Positions 53,784-62,275 of a stretch of DNA of 64,000 nt are shown here, piece after piece (the first letter of the stretch is position 1; each line of letters starts with the position of its first letter). The stretch covers positions 2,046,001-2,110,000 of the forward strand of contig OZ243922.1 of the NCBI GenBank assembly GCA_965213905.1, given 5' to 3'. A program made the translations under genes and the position numbers. The notes beneath the pieces are model-generated. The model was not told where the DNA came from. It worked only from the letters and a program-made list of their open reading frames with translations, and searched no databases. Source of the DNA: SIRX01 sp965213905. Lineage in GTDB: Bacteria > Actinomycetota > Rubrobacteria > Rubrobacterales > Rubrobacteraceae.

Positions 53784-55010
53784 ATGAGCTTCGGCAACGG
53801 AAACGGAAATGGTGGGGAGATAGTAATCTCGACGCCGCTGCGTACGGCGGTCGGCACTTTTGGGGGGGCGCTCAAGGACACCCCGGCGGTGGAGTTAGGC
53901 GCCACGGTCGGCAAAGAAGTCCTCTCCAGGGCCGGCGTGGAAGGCGAGCAGGTAGACCAGGCCATCGTGGGGAATATTTTGATGGCCGGGCAGGGCATGA
54001 ACCCCGGGCGGCAAGTCGGGATGCACAGCGGCCTGCCGGTTGGCTCGCCCGGGTTGACCTTGAACCGGATGTGCGCCTCCGGTCTGCAGGCGATAGTTTC
54101 GGCGGCGCAGGAAGTCGCGCTCGGTGACGCGGACGCGGTTTTGGCCGGCGGCATCGAGAACATGGACCAGGCGCCGTTCTTGCTCCCGAAAGGTCGCTAC
54201 GGCTACCGGATGGGGATGCCGGACGCCAAGATCCTGGACCACATGGTCTACGACGGCCTCTGGGACGTTTTCGAGAACTACCACATGGGCACCACGGCCG
54301 AGAACGTGGCCGACAAGTACGGCGTGAGCCGCGAAGACGCGGACGCCTACGCCGTGCGGAGCCACCAGCGGGCCGCCAAAGCCATAGACGAGGGATATTT
54401 CGAGGACCAGATCGTGCCCGTCGAGGTCAAGCAGAAAAAGGAGACCGTCCAGTTCACCAAGGACGAGCACGTCCGCCCGAACGCCGACATGGAGGGCTTC
54501 GCCAAGCTCAAGCCGGCCTTCAAGAAAGAAGACGACGCGACCACGACCGCGGGTAACTCCAGCGGCATCAACGACGGCGCGGGCCTGATGCTGGTCTCCA
54601 ACGAGAGCAAGGCCCAGGAACTAGGCTTGCCGGTTGACGGTATCCTGGTGTCGGCGGCGGTCTCCGGCGTAGACCCGTCCATGATGGGGACCGGCATGAT
54701 CCCCTCCTCCCAGCAGGCGCTCAAAAAGGCCGGCCTCTCGATAGACGACATAGACGTGGTCGAGGCCAACGAAGCCTTCGCCACCATAGCCGTCACGGTC
54801 GAGCGGGAGCTAGGCGTGCCGGAGGAGAAGATGAACCCGCTCGGCGGCGCGGTCGCCCTCGGACACCCGATCGGCGCCACGGGGGCAATCTTGACCGTCA
54901 AGATCCTGCACGAGCTCAAGCGGACCGGCGGCAAGTACGGCCTCGTGACGCTGTGCGTCGGCGGCGGCATGGGCATCGCCGCAATCTTCCAGAACCCGGA
55001 CGCCTCCTAG
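53784..55010 (+). CDS. phaA: Acetyl-CoA C-acetyltransferase (thiolase)
   Basis: 408 residues from ATG 53784 (SD AGGAGG). The nucleophilic cysteine is C97 in TLNRMCASGLQAI, the histidine is in LGHPIGATG and the second cysteine in VTLCVGGGMG. STPLRTAVGTFGGAL and NEAFATIAVTVE are thiolase signatures. It condenses two acetyl-CoA to acetoacetyl-CoA, feeding the PhaB-like reductase; a reverse role in fatty acid breakdown is also possible. A strong terminator follows. Confidence 0.93.
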   Translation: MSFGNGNGNGGEIVISTPLRTAVGTFGGALKDTPAVELGATVGKEVLSRAGVEGEQVDQAIVGNILMAGQGMNPGRQVGMHSGLPVGSPGLTLNRMCASGLQAIVSAAQEVALGDADAVLAGGIENMDQAPFLLPKGRYGYRMGMPDAKILDHMVYDGLWDVFENYHMGTTAENVADKYGVSREDADAYAVRSHQRAAKAIDEGYFEDQIVPVEVKQKKETVQFTKDEHVRPNADMEGFAKLKPAFKKEDDATTTAGNSSGINDGAGLMLVSNESKAQELGLPVDGILVSAAVSGVDPSMMGTGMIPSSQQALKKAGLSIDDIDVVEANEAFATIAVTVERELGVPEEKMNPLGGAVALGHPIGATGAILTVKILHELKRTGGKYGLVTLCVGGGMGIAAIFQNPDAS

Positions 55011-55034
55011 AGAAGTCCCGAAAAAGAAAGGATA

Positions 55035-55066
55035 GCGGCGGCAGGGTTTCTTGCCGCCGCCCTTTT
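55035..55066 (+). terminator. Rho-independent terminator after phaA
   Basis: GCGGCGGCA (55035-55043) and TGCCGCCGC (55052-55060) form a 9-bp GC stem with an 8-base loop, followed by CCTTTT. It terminates the phaQ-phasin-phaA unit. Confidence 0.75.
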
Positions 55067-55638
55067 CATGCGTCTCCGGGCCGCAGGTCTATCTCTATGT
55101 GTTCCAATCCGTCTTCCCAGCGCACGTTCTCGGGGAGGCCGAGGCTCTTCAAAAGATGCAGCATCCCGCGGTTCTCGGGTAATACCAGGGCGTAGAGGAG
55201 CTCGATCCCGCGTTCGCGGGCGTCCTCGATCAGGTACCGCGTCAACCCGACGCCCAGGCCCTGCCCCTGCATCCGATCCTCGACTAGCGCGGCGTACTCG
55301 GCGTTGCTTTCGCCTTTCTGCCGGTCATACCGCACGACGGCCAGGATCTCGGCCTCGTCTTCGGGGTTCAAGGCGACCAGGGCAAACCGGTCCCATCCGT
55401 CCACTTCGGCGAAGTACCGGGCCTTCTCCCCGGATAATTCCTTTAAAGGCCCGAAAAAGCGCAGGTGGGTGGTCTGCCCGCCGAGACGCCCCACTAATCT
55501 TTGCAGCGCCGGGGCATCCCCCGGCTCCACCTCCCGCACCGGCACGCAAGTCCCATCCCCCAACGCCAGAGTCCGGTGGACGCCGATAGCCGCTAGAACC
55601 CCGCACCGGAAAGTTTTGTTTGAGAGTGCGAAATGCAC
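55066..55638 (-). CDS. GNAT-family N-acetyltransferase
   Basis: Up to 190 residues from GTG 55638; the true start may be further downstream. VPVREVEPGDAPALQRLVGR, FALVALNPEDEAEILAVVRY, YAALVEDRMQGQGLGVGLTR (acetyl-CoA-binding loop) and IELLYALVLPENRGMLHLLK are GNAT signatures. Acetyl transfer from acetyl-CoA to an unknown amine. It converges on the phaA gene. Confidence 0.85.
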   Translation of the reverse strand: MHFALSNKTFRCGVLAAIGVHRTLALGDGTCVPVREVEPGDAPALQRLVGRLGGQTTHLRFFGPLKELSGEKARYFAEVDGWDRFALVALNPEDEAEILAVVRYDRQKGESNAEYAALVEDRMQGQGLGVGLTRYLIEDARERGIELLYALVLPENRGMLHLLKSLGLPENVRWEDGLEHIEIDLRPGDA

Positions 55639-55690
55639 ATAGTAGGATTCTATCTCTTAAAGATAGAGTGGCAAGCAGGTTGGTAGGTTA

Positions 55691-55969
55691 CTCTACGGCT
55701 GGGACGCCCCCTTTCAGTCCCGAACGGGTGAGGTTCGGGAAGTCTATCGCCCGCCGCCGGTGGTCTTTTTCGAGAGAGCCGGTCCAGGCGTCGTTTGTTT
55801 CCCGGGCGGCCCGATCCAACGGTTTGCCTTCCAGCGCGGGCGCGGCGGGCGCGGCGGGTTCGGCGGCTTTGTGAGTGGGGTTAGCCAGACGACGCTCGGC
55901 GGGGGAGATGACGCCCGCTGTGCGCCGGGCTTTCTCGCGCGGGACGCGTACCCCGGGTTTTGGTTTTTG
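55691..55969 (-). other. Open frame with coding-like composition but no start
   Basis: Within the 372-base gap 55639-56010 the minus strand has 93 codons without a stop, high third-position GC and a reading such as EGKPLDRAARETNDAWTGSL, ending at TAA 55690-55688. The only start is a TTG leaving about 43 residues. It may be a remnant of a small gene. Nothing else was seen in the gap. Confidence 0.3.
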
Positions 55970-56010
55970 TTAAACGCCTCCGGTATTATCCCGTCCGAAG
56001 CTCTATTTCC

Positions 56011-57219
56011 CTATTCGCTGCCGGGGGCAAAGGCTTTGTGGCCGGTTATGGCCTGGCCCACGATCAGGGTGTTCACGTCGTTGGTTCCCTCGTAGGAGTA
56101 GACGCCTTCGATGTCCGCCATGTGTTCCATGACGCGATAATCGAGCAGGATGCCGTTGCCCCCCAATACGTCCCGGGCTTGGGCGCAAACCTGCCGGGCT
56201 TTGGCGACGTTGTTCATCTTGAACATAGAGATCATCGCAGGGCCTATGGAACCTTCGTCTTTAAGGCGGCCCATGTGGATGGAGAGCAATTCGCAGAGGG
56301 ATAATTCGCTCATCATGCCCACCAGCTTCTGCTGCACGAGCTGGAAAGAGGCCAGCGGCCGGCCGAACTGCTCGCGTTCCCGGCTGTAGGCGAGCGCCGT
56401 TTCGTAGCAGTCCATCGCCTGCCCCAGGCCGTCCCAGCCAACGCCGTAGCGGGAGTGGGTAAGGATCGAGAACGTCGAGCCCAGGCCCGTGGCCCCCGGC
56501 AACCGGTTTTCCGCCGGTACCCGGCAGTCTTCGAGCTTTATGTGGGTTTGTAGGGCGGCGCGTTGGGAGCCTTTGCGGGGGATGACCTCCGGGTTGTAAC
56601 CGGGCGCGTCACCCTCCACCAGAAAACCACCGATCTTGCCGTCTTCGGTCCTCGCCCAGATCACGGCCACGTCGGAGAACGAGGCGTTACCGATCCACTT
56701 CTTCTCCCCGTTTAGCACGTATTCGTCGCCGTCGCGCGTGGCGGTCGTCTTCATGGAGGCGGGGTCGGAGCCGGCGTCCGGCTCGGTGAGGCCGAAGCAG
56801 CCGATCTTCTCGCAGCGGGCCATCTGGGGGAGCCACTCCTGTTTTTGCTCTTCGGAGCCGAGCTCGTGGATGGCGGTCATGGCGAGCCCGCTTTGTACGT
56901 GGAGGAAAGTCGCCAAACTCCCCGAGCCCCGGGCCAACTCTGCTATCGCCAGGCCGTAGGATACGTTGTTCCAGTCCGAACAACCGTATTTCCCGGAGAA
57001 AGTGCCGCCCATGATGCCAAGCTCCCCGAGTCCCGGCAGCAACTCGAACGGGAACTCGGCCCGATCCCAGTATTCGGCGGCGGTGGGGATGACCTCGCGG
57101 TCTACGAAAGAGCGGACCCGTTCCCTGACCCCGCGTTCCTCCTCGGAAAGAAGGCTGTCGGTGTTTATGAAGTCCGTCTGCCGAACCGCGCTCTGAACTC
57201 TATCCGGGGTTATGGTCAT
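56011..57219 (-). CDS. Acyl-CoA dehydrogenase (glutaryl-CoA dehydrogenase-like)
   Basis: 402 residues from ATG 57219, with AGAGG upstream; a GTG at 57225 is too close to the SD. CFGLTEPDAGSDPASMKTTA, GEKKWIGNASFSDVAVIWAR, RYGVGWDGLGQAMDCYETAL and YEGTNDVNTLIVGQAITGHK are family signatures; the Glu of YEGT is the likely base. The EGT...GQAITG context is closest to glutaryl-CoA dehydrogenases. It oxidises an acyl-CoA at the alpha-beta bond with FAD. Confidence 0.93.
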   Translation of the reverse strand: MTITPDRVQSAVRQTDFINTDSLLSEEERGVRERVRSFVDREVIPTAAEYWDRAEFPFELLPGLGELGIMGGTFSGKYGCSDWNNVSYGLAIAELARGSGSLATFLHVQSGLAMTAIHELGSEEQKQEWLPQMARCEKIGCFGLTEPDAGSDPASMKTTATRDGDEYVLNGEKKWIGNASFSDVAVIWARTEDGKIGGFLVEGDAPGYNPEVIPRKGSQRAALQTHIKLEDCRVPAENRLPGATGLGSTFSILTHSRYGVGWDGLGQAMDCYETALAYSREREQFGRPLASFQLVQQKLVGMMSELSLCELLSIHMGRLKDEGSIGPAMISMFKMNNVAKARQVCAQARDVLGGNGILLDYRVMEHMADIEGVYSYEGTNDVNTLIVGQAITGHKAFAPGSE

Positions 57220-57291
57220 CGTCACCTCTCCGCTCCCGCCAACAAAAGCCCTTATTTGCCTACGGGTAGTTTACACGCGCGCGGCGACTTC

Positions 57292-58671
57292 TTAGTTGCC
57301 GATCTTGTAGCCTTCCCCGCACTTCGTTCCTTCTTTGCAAAATCGCTTGTAGTTTGGTTTGACCCAGCCGAGGTTGTACTTGCCCGATTTTACCGAGAAG
57401 CTTTTCAGTTTGGCCGCGGTCCCGGAGTACCGGGGCCGATCTATTTTCAGGCTCGCGCCGCCGTAGGGCGATCCGTCGGGGTTGTAGCTAGGATAGCGGT
57501 AGAAGGCTTGATGCAGGTGTACTTCGCCTACGGGTATGTTCGGGTCTCCCGAATTGCCGGCGTAGCCGATGACGGTGTTTTTACCGACGGTTTTTCCGGG
57601 CTTGATGCCGCTGGGGATGGAGGAGAGGTGCGCCGAGAGGCTGACGTACTTTCCGTTGTTGCCCCGGATCACGACCATCCTGCCGTAGTGGCGGTGGGTG
57701 TAGTTGCGCCCGGCGAAAACGACCGTGCCGCGCTTGAAGGGTGAGTAAACCCGGTCACCCCTGTTGAACGGATAGTCCACGGCGAACTTGTCGTTGGTGT
57801 ACGCGCCCCTGTTGCACCGTCCGTAGCCGAGGTTGCCGTGCGTGTACTGCCCCCAATAGTTGGGCCGTCCGGCCACGGTCCAGCCCTTGCGAATGCCGTC
57901 GCTTTTGCTCCTGTTGGCGTAACTGTCGTGTTGGGTCTGGACAAAGAAGCGCCGGTCCGCCCTCCAGCAACCTTCTTTTATCTTTCTTTCCCTCCTGGTT
58001 CCCTGGGCGGAGAAGAGCGGCTCCTCGGGGTTGGTGTCGGTCTCGGGCTTTGGGATCAGGCCGGGGTCCGGCTCTTCGGCCGCTTCTTCCAACCTGAGCG
58101 ATTCTACGGACCTGGAGGGTTTGTAGAACCTGACATCCAGCAACAGCTTCCGGCCTCTCTCGCCGAGTTCTTCGCCGTAGACGTTGATCTGGTACACCCG
58201 GTCGTTTACCGGCACGTATACTTCCGTCGAGGGTATGGCCCCCGGTATGGGCCCTACGGCTACGCCTTCGAGGCCGTTCTCGCCCACGGGCACTTCCTCG
58301 CGCCCCACCGGGAGATCCGGGTACGCGAAAATCTTCTCTTCCACGGTCTTCTCGATCTGGCCGGGTTCTATGTCCGGGGCCCTCGCCACCCGCAAGACCG
58401 GCACGCCGCCATGGTCGTTTAACGTGCCGGGCTTGGGATTCCACAGAACGAAGCCGTAGGTGTCGTCGTAGGTGGCGTCCTCCCGCTCTACGAACCACTC
58501 TTCAGGGTGCGCGACCGACGCGCCAACCCAGTCCCCGGAGGTCGTTTCCTCTTCCGGCCCCGGGTCTGCTTCGGGAGTTTGCCGCGCCGCGGCGCCCGGG
58601 CCCGCGAGTGCCACCGCGCACGCGAACACGAACAGGCCAAAAATCTTGAAGGTCAATCTACCGGCGATCAA
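57292..58671 (-). CDS. Secreted M23-family peptidase
   Basis: 459 residues with a signal peptide (FKIFGLFVFACAVALAGPGA). The middle region (about 40-230) has a domain of unknown type, with AHPEEWFVEREDATYDDTYG. The C-terminal peptidase has TNDKFAVDYPFNRGDRVYSP, KYVSLSAHLSSIPSGIKPGK and EVHLHQAFYRYP, with the zinc-ligand aspartate and HxH. M23 enzymes cut peptidoglycan cross-links or act as scaffolds. There is a glycine- and tyrosine-rich tail. Confidence 0.9.
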   Translation of the reverse strand: MIAGRLTFKIFGLFVFACAVALAGPGAAARQTPEADPGPEEETTSGDWVGASVAHPEEWFVEREDATYDDTYGFVLWNPKPGTLNDHGGVPVLRVARAPDIEPGQIEKTVEEKIFAYPDLPVGREEVPVGENGLEGVAVGPIPGAIPSTEVYVPVNDRVYQINVYGEELGERGRKLLLDVRFYKPSRSVESLRLEEAAEEPDPGLIPKPETDTNPEEPLFSAQGTRRERKIKEGCWRADRRFFVQTQHDSYANRSKSDGIRKGWTVAGRPNYWGQYTHGNLGYGRCNRGAYTNDKFAVDYPFNRGDRVYSPFKRGTVVFAGRNYTHRHYGRMVVIRGNNGKYVSLSAHLSSIPSGIKPGKTVGKNTVIGYAGNSGDPNIPVGEVHLHQAFYRYPSYNPDGSPYGGASLKIDRPRYSGTAAKLKSFSVKSGKYNLGWVKPNYKRFCKEGTKCGEGYKIGN

Positions 58672-58892
58672 CTTCCCCCCTCCAGAGATGTCAAAGTGGT
58701 TGTATTTTTAGGTTATCGGTTCCCCATCGGATAACTTTAGCGTACAACGAGGGTATCCTCTATTCTCGCGTACACTCGTCTATAGTGTTCACCAGCGAGT
58801 TCTGCAAACCGTTCGTGCGTTCGTGACCGGGGCGGGCAGCAGACCCGGGCAGCAGATCATTAGATGCGCGAAACGAAAACAGGAGGGTGAAA

Positions 58893-59897
58893 GTGGAGTA
58901 CAGAAACCTCGGCGGCACGGGAACGATGGTCTCGGAATTGTGCCTGGGAACGATGACTTTCGGGCGTGAGTTGGACGAAGAAGGCTCTAAAGAGATACTC
59001 GTCCAGTTTTTCGAGGCCGGCGGGAACTTCGTGGACACGGCGGACGTGTACGAGGCGGGGCTTTCGGAGGAGATCACGGGCAACGCGCTCAAAAGCGCCG
59101 GCGTAGACCGCGAAGCCGTGGTTCTCGCCACCAAGGTGCGGATGCCGATGGGCGATGGTCCCAACGACGTCGGCCTCTCGCGAAAGCACGTAATCGCCGG
59201 CTGCGAAGATTCCCTGAAACGGCTCGGCACGGACTACGTGGACCTTTACCAGGTACATCTCTGGGACGCCGCCACACCCCTGGAGGAGACGCTGTCCGCG
59301 CTCACGGACCTCGTGCGGGCCGGTAAGGCCCGGTACATCGGTTGCTCCAACTACACGGCCTGGCAATTGATGAAGGCTCTTTGGGTCAGCGACCGGGAAG
59401 GTTTCGAGCGTTTCGTCACGCTTCAGCCGCAGTACTCGCTCGTGGAGCGCAACATAGAACGGGAACTGCTACCGGCATGCGTGGCGGAAGGTGTTGGCGT
59501 GCTACCGTGGGGTCCGCTGGGTGGTGGTTTCCTTACGGGCAAGTACCGGCGCGGCGAGGAACCGCCGGAGGACTCGCGCATAGCGGGAGCGTCAGATGAG
59601 CTGGAAGAGGCCTGGCACCGGCGGGCCATCGAGCGTAACTGGCGGACGCTAGACGTAATGGGGGAGATTTCCGGGGAGACTGGGAAGAGCTTCCCGCAGG
59701 TAGCTTTGAACTGGTTGCTCCGGCAGCCGGGCGTGACCGCGCCAATCCTCGGGGCGCGAAAGACCGGGCAACTCGAAGACAACCTCGGGGCGACGGGCTG
59801 GGAACTGGACAACGAGCAGGTACGGCGCCTCTCGGAAGCCGGCGCCCTCGAAGACATCTACCCGTACCGGATGATCGAGGGCGCCCAGAGGATTTGA
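58893..59897 (+). CDS. Aldo/keto reductase
   Basis: 334 residues from GTG 58893 (SD AGGAGG, six bases away; a GTG at 58887 is too close). The TIM-barrel signatures LCLGTMTFG, FVDTADVYEAGLSEEITGNA, VVLATKVRMP, YVDLYQVHLWD and LGARKTGQLEDNL are plain, with the catalytic tetrad D, Y, K and H. NADPH-dependent reduction of aldehydes or ketones in the cytoplasm; the substrate is unknown. Confidence 0.94.
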   Translation: MEYRNLGGTGTMVSELCLGTMTFGRELDEEGSKEILVQFFEAGGNFVDTADVYEAGLSEEITGNALKSAGVDREAVVLATKVRMPMGDGPNDVGLSRKHVIAGCEDSLKRLGTDYVDLYQVHLWDAATPLEETLSALTDLVRAGKARYIGCSNYTAWQLMKALWVSDREGFERFVTLQPQYSLVERNIERELLPACVAEGVGVLPWGPLGGGFLTGKYRRGEEPPEDSRIAGASDELEEAWHRRAIERNWRTLDVMGEISGETGKSFPQVALNWLLRQPGVTAPILGARKTGQLEDNLGATGWELDNEQVRRLSEAGALEDIYPYRMIEGAQRI

Positions 59898-59909
59898 CGC
59901 AAAATGAAA

Positions 59910-59935
59910 GAGGGGCGGGAACCCTCCCACCCCTC
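59910..59935. terminator. Hairpin between convergent aldo/keto reductase and phaC
   Basis: GAGGGGCGGGA (59910-59920) pairs with TCCCACCCCTC (59925-59935) with one mismatch and a 4-base loop. It can act in both directions. Confidence 0.6.
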
Positions 59936-59957
59936 CTAAAACTTTTGTAGGCCCAGT

Positions 59958-61028
59958 TTAGTCCGAGCGTGCGGAGAGCCACTCGTCGAGCTTGGGCCAG
60001 AGTCCCTTTTTGGCGCCGCGGCCGGTCATGAGGCCAACGTGGCCGGCGTCGAGGACGAAGAACTCTTTGTCTTCGCTGGAGACGAGGTCCATCGTGGCTT
60101 CGGCCTGGGGCAGGGTGCAGATGTGGTCTTTTTTGCCGGCGATGTTCAGGAGCGGCGTCTCTATTCTGGAGAGGTCTACGTGGTGGCCGCGGAGCACCAC
60201 CTCGCCTTTGACGAGCTTGTTGTCGCGGTAGAAGTCCTTGATCCACTGCTTGAAAGCCTCGCCGGGGAAGGGGGGACCGTCGTTGACCCACTTGTTCATG
60301 GCGAGCCAAGTCTCCATCGGCTTGTCCTCGAAGATGCGCTCCCACATGCTGACGTAAGTTCCCACGTAGTTGTCCACGGGCTTGAGCATCCGGTTACCAG
60401 TGTCTACCATCTCACCGGGGACGTTGCCGAAGGCGTCGGTGATGACGTCCACGTCCAGGTACTTCTCGTCGGTAAAGAGCTTATAGAGCCCGATCTCCTC
60501 GCGCGGGAAGGATGTCGGGGTGGTCATGAGGACGAGGTTCTTGAGGTAATCGGGGAACAGGGAGGCGTACATGGCGCTCATGGTGCCGCCCATGCAGTAG
60601 CCGAAGAGTGTTAATTCGTCCGCGCCGGAGTGCTTCAAGACTTTCCGGATGGAGCGCGGGATGTAGTCGAGGACGTAATCTTCGAAGGTGATCTCGCTGT
60701 CCTCGGGACCGGGGATGCCCCAATCTATCATGTAAACGTCGTAGCCCTGGTTGGTGAGGTACTCGATCAGGCTGTTGCCCGGGATGAGGTCCAATACGTA
60801 GGGCCGGTTGATGAGTGCGTAAACGATAAGGATCGGGGTCGCGTACTTTTTCTCCGCCCCCGGCTGGTAGTGATACAGCTTTGCCTTGTTCTTGGTCCAG
60901 ATTGTCTCCTTGGGGGTCAGGCCCGTATCTGCCTGGGCCCCCTCGGTGACGATCCTCAAGCCTTGCTGGTACTTGTCCAGAAAGCTCTCTATTTCTTTCG
61001 GCACGACGCTGGTGGCCTGTTCCGTCAT
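59958..61028 (-). CDS. phaC: Class III PHA synthase subunit PhaC
   Basis: 356 residues, the normal length for class III PhaC. The lipase-like box GYCMGG carries the catalytic C145; D301 (GKKDHICT) and H330 (DAGHVGLM) complete the triad. PILIVYALINRPYVLDLIPG and YDVYMIDWGIPGPED are conserved. It polymerises (R)-3-hydroxyacyl-CoA at the granule surface together with PhaE. It follows phaE directly, with ATG at 61028 next to the phaE stop. Confidence 0.97.
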   Translation of the reverse strand: MTEQATSVVPKEIESFLDKYQQGLRIVTEGAQADTGLTPKETIWTKNKAKLYHYQPGAEKKYATPILIVYALINRPYVLDLIPGNSLIEYLTNQGYDVYMIDWGIPGPEDSEITFEDYVLDYIPRSIRKVLKHSGADELTLFGYCMGGTMSAMYASLFPDYLKNLVLMTTPTSFPREEIGLYKLFTDEKYLDVDVITDAFGNVPGEMVDTGNRMLKPVDNYVGTYVSMWERIFEDKPMETWLAMNKWVNDGPPFPGEAFKQWIKDFYRDNKLVKGEVVLRGHHVDLSRIETPLLNIAGKKDHICTLPQAEATMDLVSSEDKEFFVLDAGHVGLMTGRGAKKGLWPKLDEWLSARSD

Positions 61029-62033
61029 CTAGCTATCCCCTTTCTCACGTACGTCGCCGACCGTGATCTGGCCGTCGGCGCCCGAACCTTGCACCGTCGT
61101 CAGGTCTACGCCTAGCTCCTGGGCTTTGCGCTGGGCCGCGTCGGTGGCTTTTATTTCTTGCGATTCTCCAGACTGCGACTCCGGTTCCTGAACGGAAGCC
61201 GCCCCCCCACTACCGTTGGTCGAGATGCCCTCGACGGCGGCGATCAACTGGTCGAGCTTGCCCTCGACCCGGTCTATGCGGCCTTCCAGCCCTTCGAGAC
61301 GCCCCAGACGTTCTCCTAGCGCCGCGATGCCCTCGGCGGTCGCGGGCTCCTGGTGGCCGTACTCGAAATCGTCGAAGGTCTCCTCCAGGCGGTCCACCTT
61401 ATCTTCCAGGGCCACGACCAGGCTCGCCACGCGGGTAACGTCCGACCGGCTCGGCATCTGGAGGTTGTGCAGATACTCTTCGGAGTTGCGGCCGAAGATC
61501 TTGTACGCGCTGGCGTAGTTCTGCATAAAGCGGCTGGAAACGTCGAGGAACTCCTCGCGCTCGATCACGTCCTGAACGAACTCGGAGACCGGGCCGCTGG
61601 TCGCGCCGTACCACTGCACGGCGAACTCCAGCGGATCGTTCGGCACCTTCTGAAGCTGCATGAGGTTTTGCCGCGTTTGATCCATCATCTGCATCCACTG
61701 CGGGGTCATGCTCATCATTTCCGTACCGATGCCCGCGGCTTTCTGCCAACCTTCGAGGGCCGCGTCTACCCACCGGCCCCACGCCTCCTGCGGTTCCATG
61801 ACGGCGGGTTTTTCTTGGCCGTTCGCCCCGGCGCCCATTCCTGCGCCGCCCACCATCTGATCCCGCACCTGGCCCATGTTTTCGAACCACTGCCGGTAGA
61901 GCCCGTAAGGGTCTACGTAGCCCTCCTGCCTACCCCGCATTACCTCCGACCACATGTTGGAGCCCGCCTCATACCATCGGTTCCAAAGCTCCGCCGGGTT
62001 CATGCCCGCACCGGTCCTACTCTCTTCCGTCAA
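61029..62033 (-). CDS. phaE: Class III PHA synthase subunit PhaE with C-terminal E3-binding-like domain
   Basis: 334 residues from TTG 62033 (SD AAGGAGG). Residues 1-200 are the PhaE region (WNRWYEAGSNMWSEVMRGR, WMQMMDQTRQNLMQLQKVPN, NYASAYKIFGRNSEEYLHNL), followed by a long coiled coil (about 205-265) and a Ser/Glu linker. Residues 296-334 read as a peripheral-subunit (E3) binding domain: AQRKAQELGVDLTTVQGSGA then DGQITVGDV. Such domains normally occur in E2 subunits of 2-oxoacid dehydrogenases. PhaE activates PhaC; the extra domain could tether a lipoamide dehydrogenase or another partner to the granule. Confidence 0.9.
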   Translation of the reverse strand: MTEESRTGAGMNPAELWNRWYEAGSNMWSEVMRGRQEGYVDPYGLYRQWFENMGQVRDQMVGGAGMGAGANGQEKPAVMEPQEAWGRWVDAALEGWQKAAGIGTEMMSMTPQWMQMMDQTRQNLMQLQKVPNDPLEFAVQWYGATSGPVSEFVQDVIEREEFLDVSSRFMQNYASAYKIFGRNSEEYLHNLQMPSRSDVTRVASLVVALEDKVDRLEETFDDFEYGHQEPATAEGIAALGERLGRLEGLEGRIDRVEGKLDQLIAAVEGISTNGSGGAASVQEPESQSGESQEIKATDAAQRKAQELGVDLTTVQGSGADGQITVGDVREKGDS

Positions 62034-62132
62034 CCCGAAATCCTCCTTCTAATACTTCCAAACTCGTGCCAAACTACACCCGCCGCACCGGTTCCGGATC
62101 CCTCCGGAAACCATGCAACGCGTTTCAATGAC

Positions 62133-62138
62133 ATTATA
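62133..62138 (-). promoter_or_regulatory. Candidate -10 of the phaEC promoter
   Basis: The minus strand has TATAAT here, 95 bases before the phaE start. The -35 region (about 62156-62161) lies inside the operator candidate, with no good TTGACA match. Confidence 0.45.
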
Positions 62139-62153
62139 CCAGTAAAAAAGATC

Positions 62154-62172
62154 TATATGTAGTTAGCATATA
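62154..62172. promoter_or_regulatory. Candidate PhaQ operator 2
   Basis: TATATG-TAGTTAG-CATATA has 6-bp arms around a 7-base centre starting TAG, the same architecture as 52764-52782. It covers the expected -35 of phaEC and lies between the divergent phaE and 62276 genes. A wider ACCAGTA/TACTGGT pair (62138-62144, 62171-62177) flanks it. Confidence 0.5.
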
Positions 62173-62275
62173 CTGGTCGCCTGCCCGACGATTGCCGCCG
62201 GTTTGTGCGGGGTATATGTTTGAGTGCAGCGTTGATCCTATAAAGTCGGGGAAGGCTTTGGAGAGGAGTGCCGGT

